Below, one piece after another: positions 1-7,843 of a DNA stretch of 13,519 bases. The notes beneath the pieces were generated by a model, which saw only the letters and a program-made list of their open reading frames with translations, was not told where the DNA came from and searched no databases. Each line of letters begins with the position of its first letter. Position 1 is the first letter of the stretch. Position numbers and translations under genes: made by a program. This DNA is from Sulfuritalea sp. (GTDB lineage: Bacteria; Pseudomonadota; Gammaproteobacteria; Burkholderiales; Rhodocyclaceae): assembly GCA_021738105.1 (NCBI GenBank), contig JAIPCS010000086.1, forward strand, positions 1-13,519, in the 5' to 3' direction.

Positions 1-144
1 ACCGCCGTCGGCATGTTGATGCGCAGCGAAGGGCTCGACCAGGCGCCCGCCTTCGAGCACTTGCGCCAGCAGGCTCGCAAGCAGCGACGCAAGGTGGAAG
101 ATATCGCCAGGGCCATCATCGACGCAGGCAAGGAGCCGCCGTAG
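1..144 (+). CDS. ANTAR-domain response regulator, C-terminal end (partial)
   Basis: An open frame runs in from the left edge and stops at TAG 142-144, giving 47 residues. The pattern AVGMLMRSEGLDQAPAFEHL, followed by a basic helix (QQARKQRRKVEDIARAII), matches the end of an ANTAR domain. That domain is the three-helix RNA-binding output module of NasT/AmiR-type regulators, which act by antitermination at paired hairpins in leader RNAs. In this family an N-terminal receiver domain normally precedes it; that part lies outside the window, so the identity as a NasT-like nitrate regulator or another member cannot be decided. No terminator hairpin with a T run follows the stop. The gene lies 473 bases upstream of the kinase operon, so co-transcription is uncertain. 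Confidence 0.8.
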   Translation, partial: TAVGMLMRSEGLDQAPAFEHLRQQARKQRRKVEDIARAIIDAGKEPP

Positions 145-617
145 CATTTGAAACACGTTGGCGAAATTCCCGCAGCCGGAGCTGGAAAATTGACACACAG
201 CAGCAAGCACATGATTTTGCAAGTGTTGCTCAACGTGCTACGATGGAACTTCTCTGAAACATGCACAAAAAGTCACCTTTTTGTTGCGTTCAGCCGGGGC
301 CCAGACAACTGCCTCGCTTTTGACATCTTGACTCGCATTGGCCCTCGCCGTGCGTGGATGGAAGTATGGAGCGAAGCATGCGTAGAATTTCTGACCTCAT
401 TGTCTGTCCCTGTATCTGTTCCGACCCGGTACCGCCCTTGATAAATGGCGGCATCGCTGGCGAAAGGTATGTTGCTTTCGCGCAGCACAGACAATCCGCT
501 ACATCATCGCCCCGCACCGCCTCGGCAATTCGCCGCCCCCGGTCGACATCATCAGCAAACTCAAGCGACCGGACGGGAACAAAACGCTGCCGACCGACCA
601 GGGCGAAGATCTGATTC
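145..617. other. Intergenic region of 473 bases, possible gene remnant
   Basis: No intact gene is convincing here. The longest plus frame, 148-441, lacks an ATG start and a ribosome site. From about 488 to 617, however, the second plus frame reads with almost exclusively G or C at third positions (peptide RYIIAPHRLGNSPPPVDII, continuing to about TDQGEDLIHE). That is typical of real genes in this window, but the frame has no usable start, meets in-frame stops upstream at 383-385 and 392-394, and runs past the kinase ATG to a stop near 677. It may be the tail of a frameshifted gene. Promoter-like pieces exist (TTGCAA 217-222 and TACGAT 239-244, 16 bp apart; an isolated TTGACA at 190-195), but none is strong. 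The kinase promoter is therefore not identified. Confidence 0.4.
265..284. repeat. 8-bp inverted repeat in the intergenic region
   Basis: ACAAAAAG (265-272) and CTTTTTGT (277-284) are perfect reverse complements separated by TCAC. The element sits about 330 bases before the kinase start and just downstream of a weak promoter-like pair (217-244). It could be a protein-binding palindrome or a weak AT-rich hairpin. No long T run follows it, so it is not a standard terminator. Confidence 0.45.
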
Positions 618-3600
618 ATGAATGCGGAGAAAGTCGGCGCTGGCGACACGGCGATCAATCCGATCGAGACCGCGGATAACGAACCCAAGTCCGGCAAGAC
701 GCGCTGGATCGTGTCGATGGTCATGCTCGCTGCGCTCCTGGTACCCGTGATCGCCGCCACAATCATCGAGGTTTATCGTCCGCAGATCGAGCGCGATGCC
801 TACAACAACCTCACCATCACAACCCAACTCAAGGCCCAGCAACTGGAGTTCTGGCTCGCCGAGCGACGCGGCGACGGCAATGTCGTGGCAAGCGATCTTG
901 ATCTGGTCGAGCGCATTGCAGTCATGGCGAGCGACCCGACGGCTCTGACATTAGTGCGCGCACGACTCGACGCCATCCGCAACAGTTACGGCTATGCCGC
1001 CGCTTTACTGATGAGTCCGCAAGGGAAACTCCTGATGCGTTCAGGTCAGGCTCATGAAGTTTCCGAGCAGAACCTCAACCTCCTGCCGAGCGCTTTTTCC
1101 AGCGGAAAAACTGTTCAGAGCAGCTTCTATCTCGATACATTTGACCATCTGCCAGGGTTCAACTTTGTTGTGCCCTTCCAGCGCACCACGGCCAATGGCT
1201 TGCAACCGGTGGCGGCGCTGGTGCTTCATATAGAGACGTCTGCATCGCCGGTCTTGTCGCTGATCATGGATGCGTCATCGCTCAGTCCCAGCAGCGAAAT
1301 GCTGCTGGTGGAACGCGTTGGCGATTCGGTGATGTTCCTCAATCAGCTCCGTCACATCGAACAGAGCACCGCACTGAAGTTTACCCGTCCGCTGACCGAA
1401 CCCGACTTGCCTACTGCCATTGCCCTCCGCACCGGCGGGGCCGGCACGGTAAAGGGAAAGGACTATCTCGGCAGAGCCGTGTTGGCTGCGTACATGCCGA
1501 TCGCCGGCACCCGCTGGCAGCTTGTGACCAAGCGCGACTACGACGAGATCATGGCGCCTCTATGGAAACTCGCCGCCTGGATCGCGCTCGCTAACGCCGC
1601 CGCCGTGCTCGCCGGCGGTGTGGCCCTGCGCCGGCTCTGGTCGCAACGGGAGCGTCTGCGCCGACTGTCATCGCGCGCGCGCCAGGCGCTGAGCTTGCAG
1701 GAAAACGAGGCCCGGCTGCGCGCCATCACCGAAACGGCACGCGATGCCATTGTCACGGTCGCCGCGGACGGCAGGATCGTCGGCTGGAACTCGGCCGCCA
1801 CGAACATGTTCGGCTTTGCTGAAAACGAGATCATCGGCCAATCCCTTGAACAGATCATTCCACCACGCTTTCGCAAGCGCGCCATGGATGGCTTTTTCCG
1901 CATGATGGATGGCGACCCCGACAAGCAGGACGGCAGCATCGTGGAACTCACCGGGCAACACCGGGACGGCCACGAATTTCTGCTCGAACGTTCGGTGGCC
2001 CTGTGGGCGACCCGTTCGGGCCACTTCTACACCTGCACCATGCGCGACATCACCGAATTGAAAAAAGAGGACGACGCGCTGCGCATAGCGGCGGCGGCCT
2101 TCGAGTCTCATCAGGGCATGGTAGTGACCGATGCCAACAAAGTCATCCTGCGCGTCAATCACGCCTTTACCCAGATCCACGGCTACACGGCGCAGGAAGC
2201 CATTGGCCGGAAGATCGGGCTGGTCAAGTCGGATCGCCATGACAAGAAATTCTATGACGATTTGTGGGCAGACGTTCTGAGCAAGGGAAGCTGGAAAGGC
2301 GAGATCTGGAACCGCAGCAAGAACGGCGAACTGCACCCTAACTGGCTCACGGTTTCAGCCGTGAAAAACGCGCATGGGACCGTCACCCACTATGTCGGCA
2401 CCTATACCGATATCAGCGAGCAAAAAGCAATTGAAGCCGGACTGCAGCAAAGCGAGGAAAAGCTGCGCGCCATGACCGATAACATCGATGTAGTGATGTT
2501 CCTCAAGGACCTCGCCGGGCGCTACCTGCATGTAAACCGGAAATACGAAACGCTGTTCCATGTCACCAATGAAGCGATTCAAGGCAAAACCGATCACGAA
2601 ATTTTCCCGAAGGACGCCGCGGACAAGTTTGTCGAGAACGATCAGACTGTTATCCAGTCAGGAAAATCACTTGAGGTGGAAGAGCAGGTGCCGCAGGATG
2701 ACGGGATGCATACCTACACTTCCGTCAAGTTTCCGGTGAGAAATACTACGGGTGAAATCTATGCCGTGTGCGGTGTCGCGACCGACATCACCGAGCGCAA
2801 GCATCAAGAGGAGAATACACGCCGGCTGCTGGCGGAAAACGACACCATTCTGAACAACGCGCTGGTCGGCATTGTCTACCTTAAGCAAAGGCGCATCGTG
2901 TCGTGCAACCGCCGCTTCGAGGAACTGTTTCAATATGAGCACGGCGAACTGATCGGTGAATCATCGGAGCGGCTGTACGACACCAGGGAGTCGTTCGAAC
3001 ATATTGGCAAGGTCGCTTACGCCGCCGTCGGCGCGGGACACAACTACAGTACCGAGGTGATGCTGCAGCACAAGGATGGCAGCATGTTCTGGGGGGCGCT
3101 GTCCGGGCGCGCGATCGACCCCGCACACCCTCACGATGGCAGCATCTGGATTTATGCCGACATTTCCGAGCGGCGACTCGCCGAGCAGCAAACCAGCAAA
3201 ATGCTGCAAGCTGTTGAGCAAAGCCCCACCTCGATCGTGATCACCGACCGTGACGGCGTGATCGAGTATGTCAACCCGAGTTTCAGCCGGGTGAGCGGCT
3301 ACAGCCGGGATGAAGCGCTCGGCCTGACGCCCGCCATCCTCAAGTCGGAAGAGACTCCCCGCGCCACTTACGAGGAGTTGTGGAGCACCATACTCAAGGG
3401 CCGGATATGGCGCGGTACTTTGCGCAACCGCTGCAAGAATGGCGAGCTGATCTGGGAGGAAACATCGATTTCGCCAATCTTCAGCGACGAGGGCGAAATC
3501 ACCCATTTCGTCGCGGTCAAGGACGACGTCACCGAGCGCAAACGAATCGAAGATGAGTTGGAAGACCATCAGGCCCACCTCGAAGACCTGGTTTTGCAAC

Positions 3601-5429
3601 GCACCGCAGAGCTGAATGAAGCCCTCGCCGCAGCCCGACTCGCCGACCAGGCAAAGGACGAGTTTCTCGCCAACATCACCCACGAGTTGCGCACTCCGCT
3701 TTCCGCCGTGATCGGCTTTTCGAGCCTGGCACGCCCCTTTGCCAGCGATGCGCGCCAGCGCGACTATCTGGACAAGGTCAACACTGCCGGCAAGACCCTG
3801 GCCGCCGTAATCGACGACCTGCTCGATCTGTCCAAGATTGCCGCCGGCCGCCTGGAACTCGAGTACAGCGTCTTCAGCCTGCGTCAGGTTGTCGGGCGCA
3901 GCCGTTCGGTCATCAGTTACAAGGCACAGGAGAAGGGGCTGCAACTGGTCGAGCGGATCGACGACACGGTGCCCGATGTGCTGGTGGGCGACAGCCTGCG
4001 TCTGGAGCAGATCCTGCTCAACCTGCTGTCCAACGCCGTCAAATTTACCGCACACGGCCAGGTGGAACTGCGCGTTGGCCTGCGGGAACGAAGGGCAGCT
4101 CGCGTATGCCTGAACATCGAAGTCAAAGACAGCGGTATCGGCATGCGGGAAGATGAGATCGCCCGCTTGTTCAAGCCCTTCACGCAAGCCGACGCCTCTA
4201 TGACGCGCCGCTTTGGAGGCACCGGGCTGGGTCTCGCAATATGCAAACGCCTGGCCGAACTGATGGATGGCGACGTCAGCGTGACCAGCGAAGAGGACAG
4301 TGGCAGCACCTTCCTGGTCAATCTCTGGCTGGATCTGGGCGATGCGCAGGACCTGCCTGCCGCAGAAGTCAAGGATCCCGAAACCGCACGAATACGCTAC
4401 GAGGATGTGCGGGTGCTGGTCGTTGATGATCAGCCCTTCAACCGCGATGTTGTCGAGGGCTTGTTGGCCGTGACCGGTATTACCCCGCATCTGGCGGAGA
4501 ATGGTCAGCAGGCGCTGGACATCCTCTCCGGCAGCACGGAATCCTTCGACCTGATTTTGATGGATGTCCAGATGCCGGTCATGGACGGCCTCGCAGCGAC
4601 ACGCGTGATCCGCAAGCTGGAAGCCTTCGCGGACTTGCCCATCGTTGCCATGACGGCCCATACCATGGCGCACGAGCGAGAGAAAACCATCGCCGCCGGC
4701 ATGAACGACCATATCGGCAAGCCCTTCGACGAGGCCGGCTTCTACCGCGTGCTGGCCAAGTGGATCCCGCAAGGCAAACACCGCATGGAAACGGCGGACG
4801 AAAGCCGCCAGGCACTTGCTCCCGTCGCGGGCCTGCCCGCCCTGCGTGGCATAGACACCAAGGCCGGCCTGGCCCTGCTGCTGGGCGACGAGGCACGCTA
4901 TCGTCACTGGTTGAACGACTTCACCGTCGAGGCGCCGGCGGCCACGAAGCAGATTCGCGAGGCACTGGCCAAGGGCCAGTCCGAGTCGGCCAGCATGGTA
5001 GCGCACACCTTAAAAGGACGCACCGGCTTGCTTGGCATGAAGGCCTTGCATGGCGTTGCCGCCGCGCTGGAAACGGCAATAGAAGGTGCAGCACCGACCA
5101 GTGAGCTGCTGCTGGAGCTTGAGCAAGGCGTCAGCGCAATGTGCTCCGAGATCCAGAACACGCTTGGCCTCGCACCAAACACTCAGGCGACAACAGATTT
5201 TTTGCCCGACCCCCTGCCGCCAGGTACGCCACCTGAATCCATCACACGACTGATCGAGCACCTTCAGGTTGGCGACAGTGATTGCGACTGCATGGCTGGG
5301 GACTGCCTGAGCGAGTTGGAGGGAACGGCCTGGGCTCCGCGCTTGCGCCAGGCGCTGATGGATATCGAGAGATTCGACTTCACCGCTGCCGGCCGGGTGC
5401 TGACGCAAAACCGGAACGGACATGCCTGA
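618..5429 (+). CDS. Hybrid sensor histidine kinase with five PAS domains, REC and HPt
   Basis: This is a 1603-residue membrane-bound multistep phosphorelay kinase. Segment 31-50 is hydrophobic, 52-315 is a probable periplasmic double-Cache-like sensor, and 318-337 is the second membrane span. Five PAS domains follow (about 366-484, 488-607, 609-733, 741-858, 866-980), most ending in a D-I/V-T/S-E motif; PAS2 and PAS5 are the most alike. A coiled coil (about 978-1012) leads to HisKA with His1022 in THELRTPL. The ATPase shows Asn1139 (LLSNAVKF), Asp1171 (DSGIGM) and the GGTGLGLAI box at 1200. The receiver has Asp1270/1271, phospho-acceptor Asp1316 (MDVQMPVMDG) and Lys1368. HPt His1463 lies in HTLKG, and a tail of about 100 residues follows. 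A stop at 612-614 is in frame just upstream, so ATG 618 is the first ATG; its ribosome site is weak. The gene heads a three-gene operon and overlaps the next one. The stimulus is unknown. Confidence 0.93.
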   Translation: MNAEKVGAGDTAINPIETADNEPKSGKTRWIVSMVMLAALLVPVIAATIIEVYRPQIERDAYNNLTITTQLKAQQLEFWLAERRGDGNVVASDLDLVERIAVMASDPTALTLVRARLDAIRNSYGYAAALLMSPQGKLLMRSGQAHEVSEQNLNLLPSAFSSGKTVQSSFYLDTFDHLPGFNFVVPFQRTTANGLQPVAALVLHIETSASPVLSLIMDASSLSPSSEMLLVERVGDSVMFLNQLRHIEQSTALKFTRPLTEPDLPTAIALRTGGAGTVKGKDYLGRAVLAAYMPIAGTRWQLVTKRDYDEIMAPLWKLAAWIALANAAAVLAGGVALRRLWSQRERLRRLSSRARQALSLQENEARLRAITETARDAIVTVAADGRIVGWNSAATNMFGFAENEIIGQSLEQIIPPRFRKRAMDGFFRMMDGDPDKQDGSIVELTGQHRDGHEFLLERSVALWATRSGHFYTCTMRDITELKKEDDALRIAAAAFESHQGMVVTDANKVILRVNHAFTQIHGYTAQEAIGRKIGLVKSDRHDKKFYDDLWADVLSKGSWKGEIWNRSKNGELHPNWLTVSAVKNAHGTVTHYVGTYTDISEQKAIEAGLQQSEEKLRAMTDNIDVVMFLKDLAGRYLHVNRKYETLFHVTNEAIQGKTDHEIFPKDAADKFVENDQTVIQSGKSLEVEEQVPQDDGMHTYTSVKFPVRNTTGEIYAVCGVATDITERKHQEENTRRLLAENDTILNNALVGIVYLKQRRIVSCNRRFEELFQYEHGELIGESSERLYDTRESFEHIGKVAYAAVGAGHNYSTEVMLQHKDGSMFWGALSGRAIDPAHPHDGSIWIYADISERRLAEQQTSKMLQAVEQSPTSIVITDRDGVIEYVNPSFSRVSGYSRDEALGLTPAILKSEETPRATYEELWSTILKGRIWRGTLRNRCKNGELIWEETSISPIFSDEGEITHFVAVKDDVTERKRIEDELEDHQAHLEDLVLQRTAELNEALAAARLADQAKDEFLANITHELRTPLSAVIGFSSLARPFASDARQRDYLDKVNTAGKTLAAVIDDLLDLSKIAAGRLELEYSVFSLRQVVGRSRSVISYKAQEKGLQLVERIDDTVPDVLVGDSLRLEQILLNLLSNAVKFTAHGQVELRVGLRERRAARVCLNIEVKDSGIGMREDEIARLFKPFTQADASMTRRFGGTGLGLAICKRLAELMDGDVSVTSEEDSGSTFLVNLWLDLGDAQDLPAAEVKDPETARIRYEDVRVLVVDDQPFNRDVVEGLLAVTGITPHLAENGQQALDILSGSTESFDLILMDVQMPVMDGLAATRVIRKLEAFADLPIVAMTAHTMAHEREKTIAAGMNDHIGKPFDEAGFYRVLAKWIPQGKHRMETADESRQALAPVAGLPALRGIDTKAGLALLLGDEARYRHWLNDFTVEAPAATKQIREALAKGQSESASMVAHTLKGRTGLLGMKALHGVAAALETAIEGAAPTSELLLELEQGVSAMCSEIQNTLGLAPNTQATTDFLPDPLPPGTPPESITRLIEHLQVGDSDCDCMAGDCLSELEGTAWAPRLRQALMDIERFDFTAAGRVLTQNRNGHA
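630..658 (+). repeat. Dispersed short repeat, copy 1 (inside kinase N-terminus)
   Basis: Bases 629-652 are identical over 24 nt to 12996-13019, and 632-658 match 11688-11714 at 25 of 27 positions. The shared core is AAAGTCGGCGCTGG. Here it encodes residues 5-14 of the kinase ([10 protein letters not shown]), a cytoplasmic tail before the first membrane span with no expected conserved role. Confidence 0.5.
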
Positions 5430-6579
5430 TGGAAGCCCAATCATGCAAAAGCTGATACTTCTGGTGGATGACGATCCGGCCGTATTGCGGATTGTCAAGG
5501 ACAAGCTGCGGCCGCACTACCAAATCCGCATTGCCACCCTTGGACAAAAAGCACTGGAACTGGCGAGTCTGCAACCGATGCCTGATTTGATCCTGCTCGA
5601 TGTCAAGTTGCCGGACATGCACGGTCACGAGGTCTGCGCCAGACTCAAGCAGAACGCGCTGACGGCGGCAATTCCGGTAATTTTCCTGTCGAGCAACACC
5701 GATGTGGACACCATCACGCGCGGCCTCGAACTGGGCGCCGTGGATTACGTCAGCAAACCGGTGGTGCCGCCGACGCTGCTGGCCCGCGTCAGAACACATC
5801 TGCGCTTGCGTGAGGCCGGCGAACTGTTGCGCGACCAGAACGCACACCTTGAGACGCTGGTCAAAAATCGCACCCGCGATCTTGAAAGAAAATCCTCGGA
5901 ACTGCAGGCCCGCTCCACAGAACTGCAACTCAGCCAGGATCTGACCATCATTGCGCTTGGGTCGATTGCGGAGACACGCGACAACGAAACCGGCAATCAC
6001 ATCCATCGCACCCGCGCCTATGTCGAAGTCATGGCCCGACGGCTGGCGCCGCTGCCTCGCTACCGCGACTCGATCAGCGCCGAAAAATGGACCCTGATCT
6101 GGAAATCCGCGCCGCTGCATGACATCGGGAAAGTGGGTATTCCCGACAGCATTCTGCTCAAGCCCGGCAAACTGAGCCCGGAAGAGTTTGCCGTGATGAA
6201 GCGACACCCGGCAATCGGACGCGATGCGCTTCGTCAGGCGGAGTTACGCATGGGTACGGATGGTTCCTTTCTCGCTACCGCGAAGGAGATTACCTACTCC
6301 CACCACGAGCGCTGGGACGGTACCGGTTACCCGGAAGGCCTGAGAGGGGAGGCGATTCCCATTTCGGCACGCCTGATGGCCCTGGCCGATGTATACGATG
6401 CATTGATCAGCAAGCGTGTGTACAAACCGGCTTTTGCGCACGCCACCGCCATTGAAATAATCATCGAAGGCAAGGGGAATCATTTCGACCCGTCGCTGGT
6501 TGACTGCTTCCTGGAAGACGCCGACGAGTTTCGCTATATTGCATCCAGGTTCAGCGACGATACTGAAGAGGAAAACTGA
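5422..6579 (+). CDS. Response regulator with HD-GYP domain (predicted c-di-GMP phosphodiesterase)
   Basis: The protein has 385 residues from ATG 5422, or 378 from ATG 5443. The receiver domain shows LLVDDDP, phospho-acceptor Asp60 (LLDVKLPDMHG) and Lys112. A coiled coil (about 140-180) leads to the HD-GYP domain: GNHIHRTR (His193/195), the catalytic pair His233-Asp234 in LHDIGKVGIPD, His294-His295, and DGTGYP with the GYP at 302-304. All expected metal-ligand motifs are present, so the domain should be active in hydrolysing cyclic di-GMP; activity is inferred from the family. The longer start overlaps the kinase gene by 8 bases. The shorter one has a better ribosome site (GGAAG 5431-5435, 7 bases away). 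The close coupling makes it the probable phosphorelay target of the preceding kinase. Cytoplasmic. Confidence 0.94.
   Translation: MPDGSPIMQKLILLVDDDPAVLRIVKDKLRPHYQIRIATLGQKALELASLQPMPDLILLDVKLPDMHGHEVCARLKQNALTAAIPVIFLSSNTDVDTITRGLELGAVDYVSKPVVPPTLLARVRTHLRLREAGELLRDQNAHLETLVKNRTRDLERKSSELQARSTELQLSQDLTIIALGSIAETRDNETGNHIHRTRAYVEVMARRLAPLPRYRDSISAEKWTLIWKSAPLHDIGKVGIPDSILLKPGKLSPEEFAVMKRHPAIGRDALRQAELRMGTDGSFLATAKEITYSHHERWDGTGYPEGLRGEAIPISARLMALADVYDALISKRVYKPAFAHATAIEIIIEGKGNHFDPSLVDCFLEDADEFRYIASRFSDDTEEEN
5431..5435 (+). promoter_or_regulatory. Ribosome binding site favouring ATG 5443
   Basis: GGAAG lies 7 bases before ATG 5443, which begins MQKLILLVDDDP, the usual length of receiver domain before its first strand. 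This favours 5443 over 5422 as the start of the HD-GYP regulator. The sequence before 5422 (GGAACGGAC) is also purine-rich, so both starts remain possible. Confidence 0.5.
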
Positions 6580-6580
6580 C

Positions 6581-7723
6581 ATGACAGCAACATTCCGCAT
6601 TTTTGTGGTCGACGACGACCCGTTCGTCAGAGATGTCATTCGCGGCATTCTCGAACCGGACTGCGTGGTTGAGACGTTCGACAGCGTTGAAACCTGTGCG
6701 CCCAGACTTGAGACCCTCAAGCCCGACATGTTTTTGCTCGACGTGCGTATGCCCGGCATGGACGGCTACACCTTTTGCCGCCAACTCAAGGACGACGAGA
6801 ACTTTGCGCACATTCCGGTTACCTTTGTTTCCAGTCAGGACACGATCGACGCCAGAATGAAGGGCTACGATGCGGGCGGCGAGGATTTCATTCTCAAGCC
6901 CTTCGAAGTCGAGGAGGTGCAGCGCAAGGTAGCGATCGCCCGGCAGATCGTGGAAAGCCGGATTGCACTGGAAACGCAGGCCAAGGAGGCGCAGAAGTTT
7001 TCCTTCATGGTCATGGCGAGCATGGACGAGGCTGGCATCGTTCTCAACTTTATGTCCCAGCTGGTGGCTTGGGAAACCGAACGGGATATCGCCGCGGGTC
7101 TACTCGAACTATTGCAGCGCTATCAGATCGAGGGCGTGGTGCAAACGCGTATAGCCGGACGCTCGATGACGTTCAGCGCCTCGGGCGAGAATCTGCCGCT
7201 CGAAGTCTCTGTGATGAACCACGTCAGCGGCATGGATCGCATATTCGATTTTCGCAATCGCAGCGTGCACAATTTCGAGCGCGTTACATTGATGGTCAGC
7301 AATCTGCCGTTGGACAACCCGGATTATTGTGGCCGGCTGCGTGACAATCTTTCCATCGCCGCCAAGGGCACGGAGTCAAAACTGCAGTCACTGGAAGCCC
7401 TTGAACTCAACCGCCGCGGCCAGGAAGGCATTCTGGCGACGCTCGAATATGTGCGTGGATCGGCGGACTCACTGCGTCAGGCTGGCAAGAAAAAGCACGC
7501 GGCTGCCCGCGCCCTGATGCTGGCGCTTGACGAGAGGCTGGCGAATGAATTCATCCACCTGGGATTGACCGAATATCAGGAGCGTCAGGTATCGGATATG
7601 GTCACCGGCGTCATGAAACAGCAACAGGATCTGCTCGACAATAGTGAAGAAACCGATCGGGTCCTGCACGATTTGAGTGAGCGACTCGGACAATTGACGG
7701 CGGGGCTGGGAAACAAGAAGTAG
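6581..7723 (+). CDS. Response regulator with unrecognised C-terminal effector region
   Basis: The protein has 380 residues. ATG 6581 is chosen because it lies one base after the previous stop (6577-6579), is preceded by a purine-rich GAAGAGGAAA site at 6565-6574, and starts directly at the receiver (TATFRIFVVDDDP). The frame itself is open further upstream. The receiver (about 5-120) has Asp11-13, phospho-acceptor Asp54 (LLDVRMPGMDG) and Lys106 in ILKPF. The remaining 260 residues are not a DNA-binding, GGDEF, EAL or kinase domain. After a helical linker (about 120-145), residues about 150-260 have a mixed pattern loosely like a GAF fold (ERDIAAGLLELLQRYQIEGV). Residues 265-380 appear helical and charged. 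The fold call is a guess from pattern only. As the last gene of the kinase operon it is probably a second output of the same phosphorelay. Confidence 0.88.
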   Translation: MTATFRIFVVDDDPFVRDVIRGILEPDCVVETFDSVETCAPRLETLKPDMFLLDVRMPGMDGYTFCRQLKDDENFAHIPVTFVSSQDTIDARMKGYDAGGEDFILKPFEVEEVQRKVAIARQIVESRIALETQAKEAQKFSFMVMASMDEAGIVLNFMSQLVAWETERDIAAGLLELLQRYQIEGVVQTRIAGRSMTFSASGENLPLEVSVMNHVSGMDRIFDFRNRSVHNFERVTLMVSNLPLDNPDYCGRLRDNLSIAAKGTESKLQSLEALELNRRGQEGILATLEYVRGSADSLRQAGKKKHAAARALMLALDERLANEFIHLGLTEYQERQVSDMVTGVMKQQQDLLDNSEETDRVLHDLSERLGQLTAGLGNKK

Positions 7724-7765
7724 CGCTGCCTGCCTTGCCGGCGGAGCGATTGCGCAGCCGCCGAT

Positions 7766-7804
7766 GCTTCGTCCGATTGCTTCGTCCGATCGCTTCGCTC
7801 GATC
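7766..7804. repeat. Three tandem 13-bp repeats
   Basis: The units are GCTTCGTCCGATT (7766-7778), GCTTCGTCCGATC (7779-7791) and GCTTCGCTCGATC (7792-7804). The second differs from the first at one base and the third from the second at two. They lie between the converging signalling and redox operons, directly beside the A/T run of the minus-strand terminator. CGATCG occurs twice, so the DNA can also form a small hairpin. Repeat slippage is the simplest origin. Confidence 0.75.
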
Positions 7805-7806
7805 GC

Positions 7807-7838
7807 AAAAAAAAAGCGCCGGTGTGCGATACCGGCGC
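7807..7838 (-). terminator. Rho-independent terminator of the redox operon
   Basis: Read on the minus strand, an 8-bp perfect GC-rich stem (GCGCCGGT / ACCGGCGC at 7816-7823 and 7831-7838) with a 7-base loop is followed by nine T residues (A run at 7807-7815 on the plus strand). It begins just six bases beyond the stop of the last redox gene. On the plus strand no T run follows the stem, so it is not expected to end the signalling operon efficiently. Confidence 0.9.
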
Positions 7839-7843
7839 CAGAC

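Noticed and set aside
159..173. Sigma-54-like GG-N10-GC (TGGC at 159-162, GC at 172-173)
   Set aside because: The -12 part is CCGC rather than TTGC and the -24 element is only TGGCGA. The GG-N10-GC skeleton alone is common in GC-rich DNA.
290..619. Minus-strand gene divergent from the kinase, starting at 619 with MNQIFALVGRQRF
   Set aside because: Its ATG overlaps the kinase ATG, no ribosome site precedes it, and the base-composition pattern fits the plus strand frame better.
2961..5006. Long minus-strand open frame (681 codons) opposite the kinase gene
   Set aside because: It is the antisense shadow of a gene with unmistakable HisKA, HATPase and REC motifs. High GC with few stop codons explains its length, and its translation shows no family pattern.
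7816..7838. Terminator of the signalling operon on the plus strand
   Set aside because: The stem is followed on the plus strand by CAGACCTAC rather than a T run; the A run lies on the upstream side, so it fits only the minus strand.
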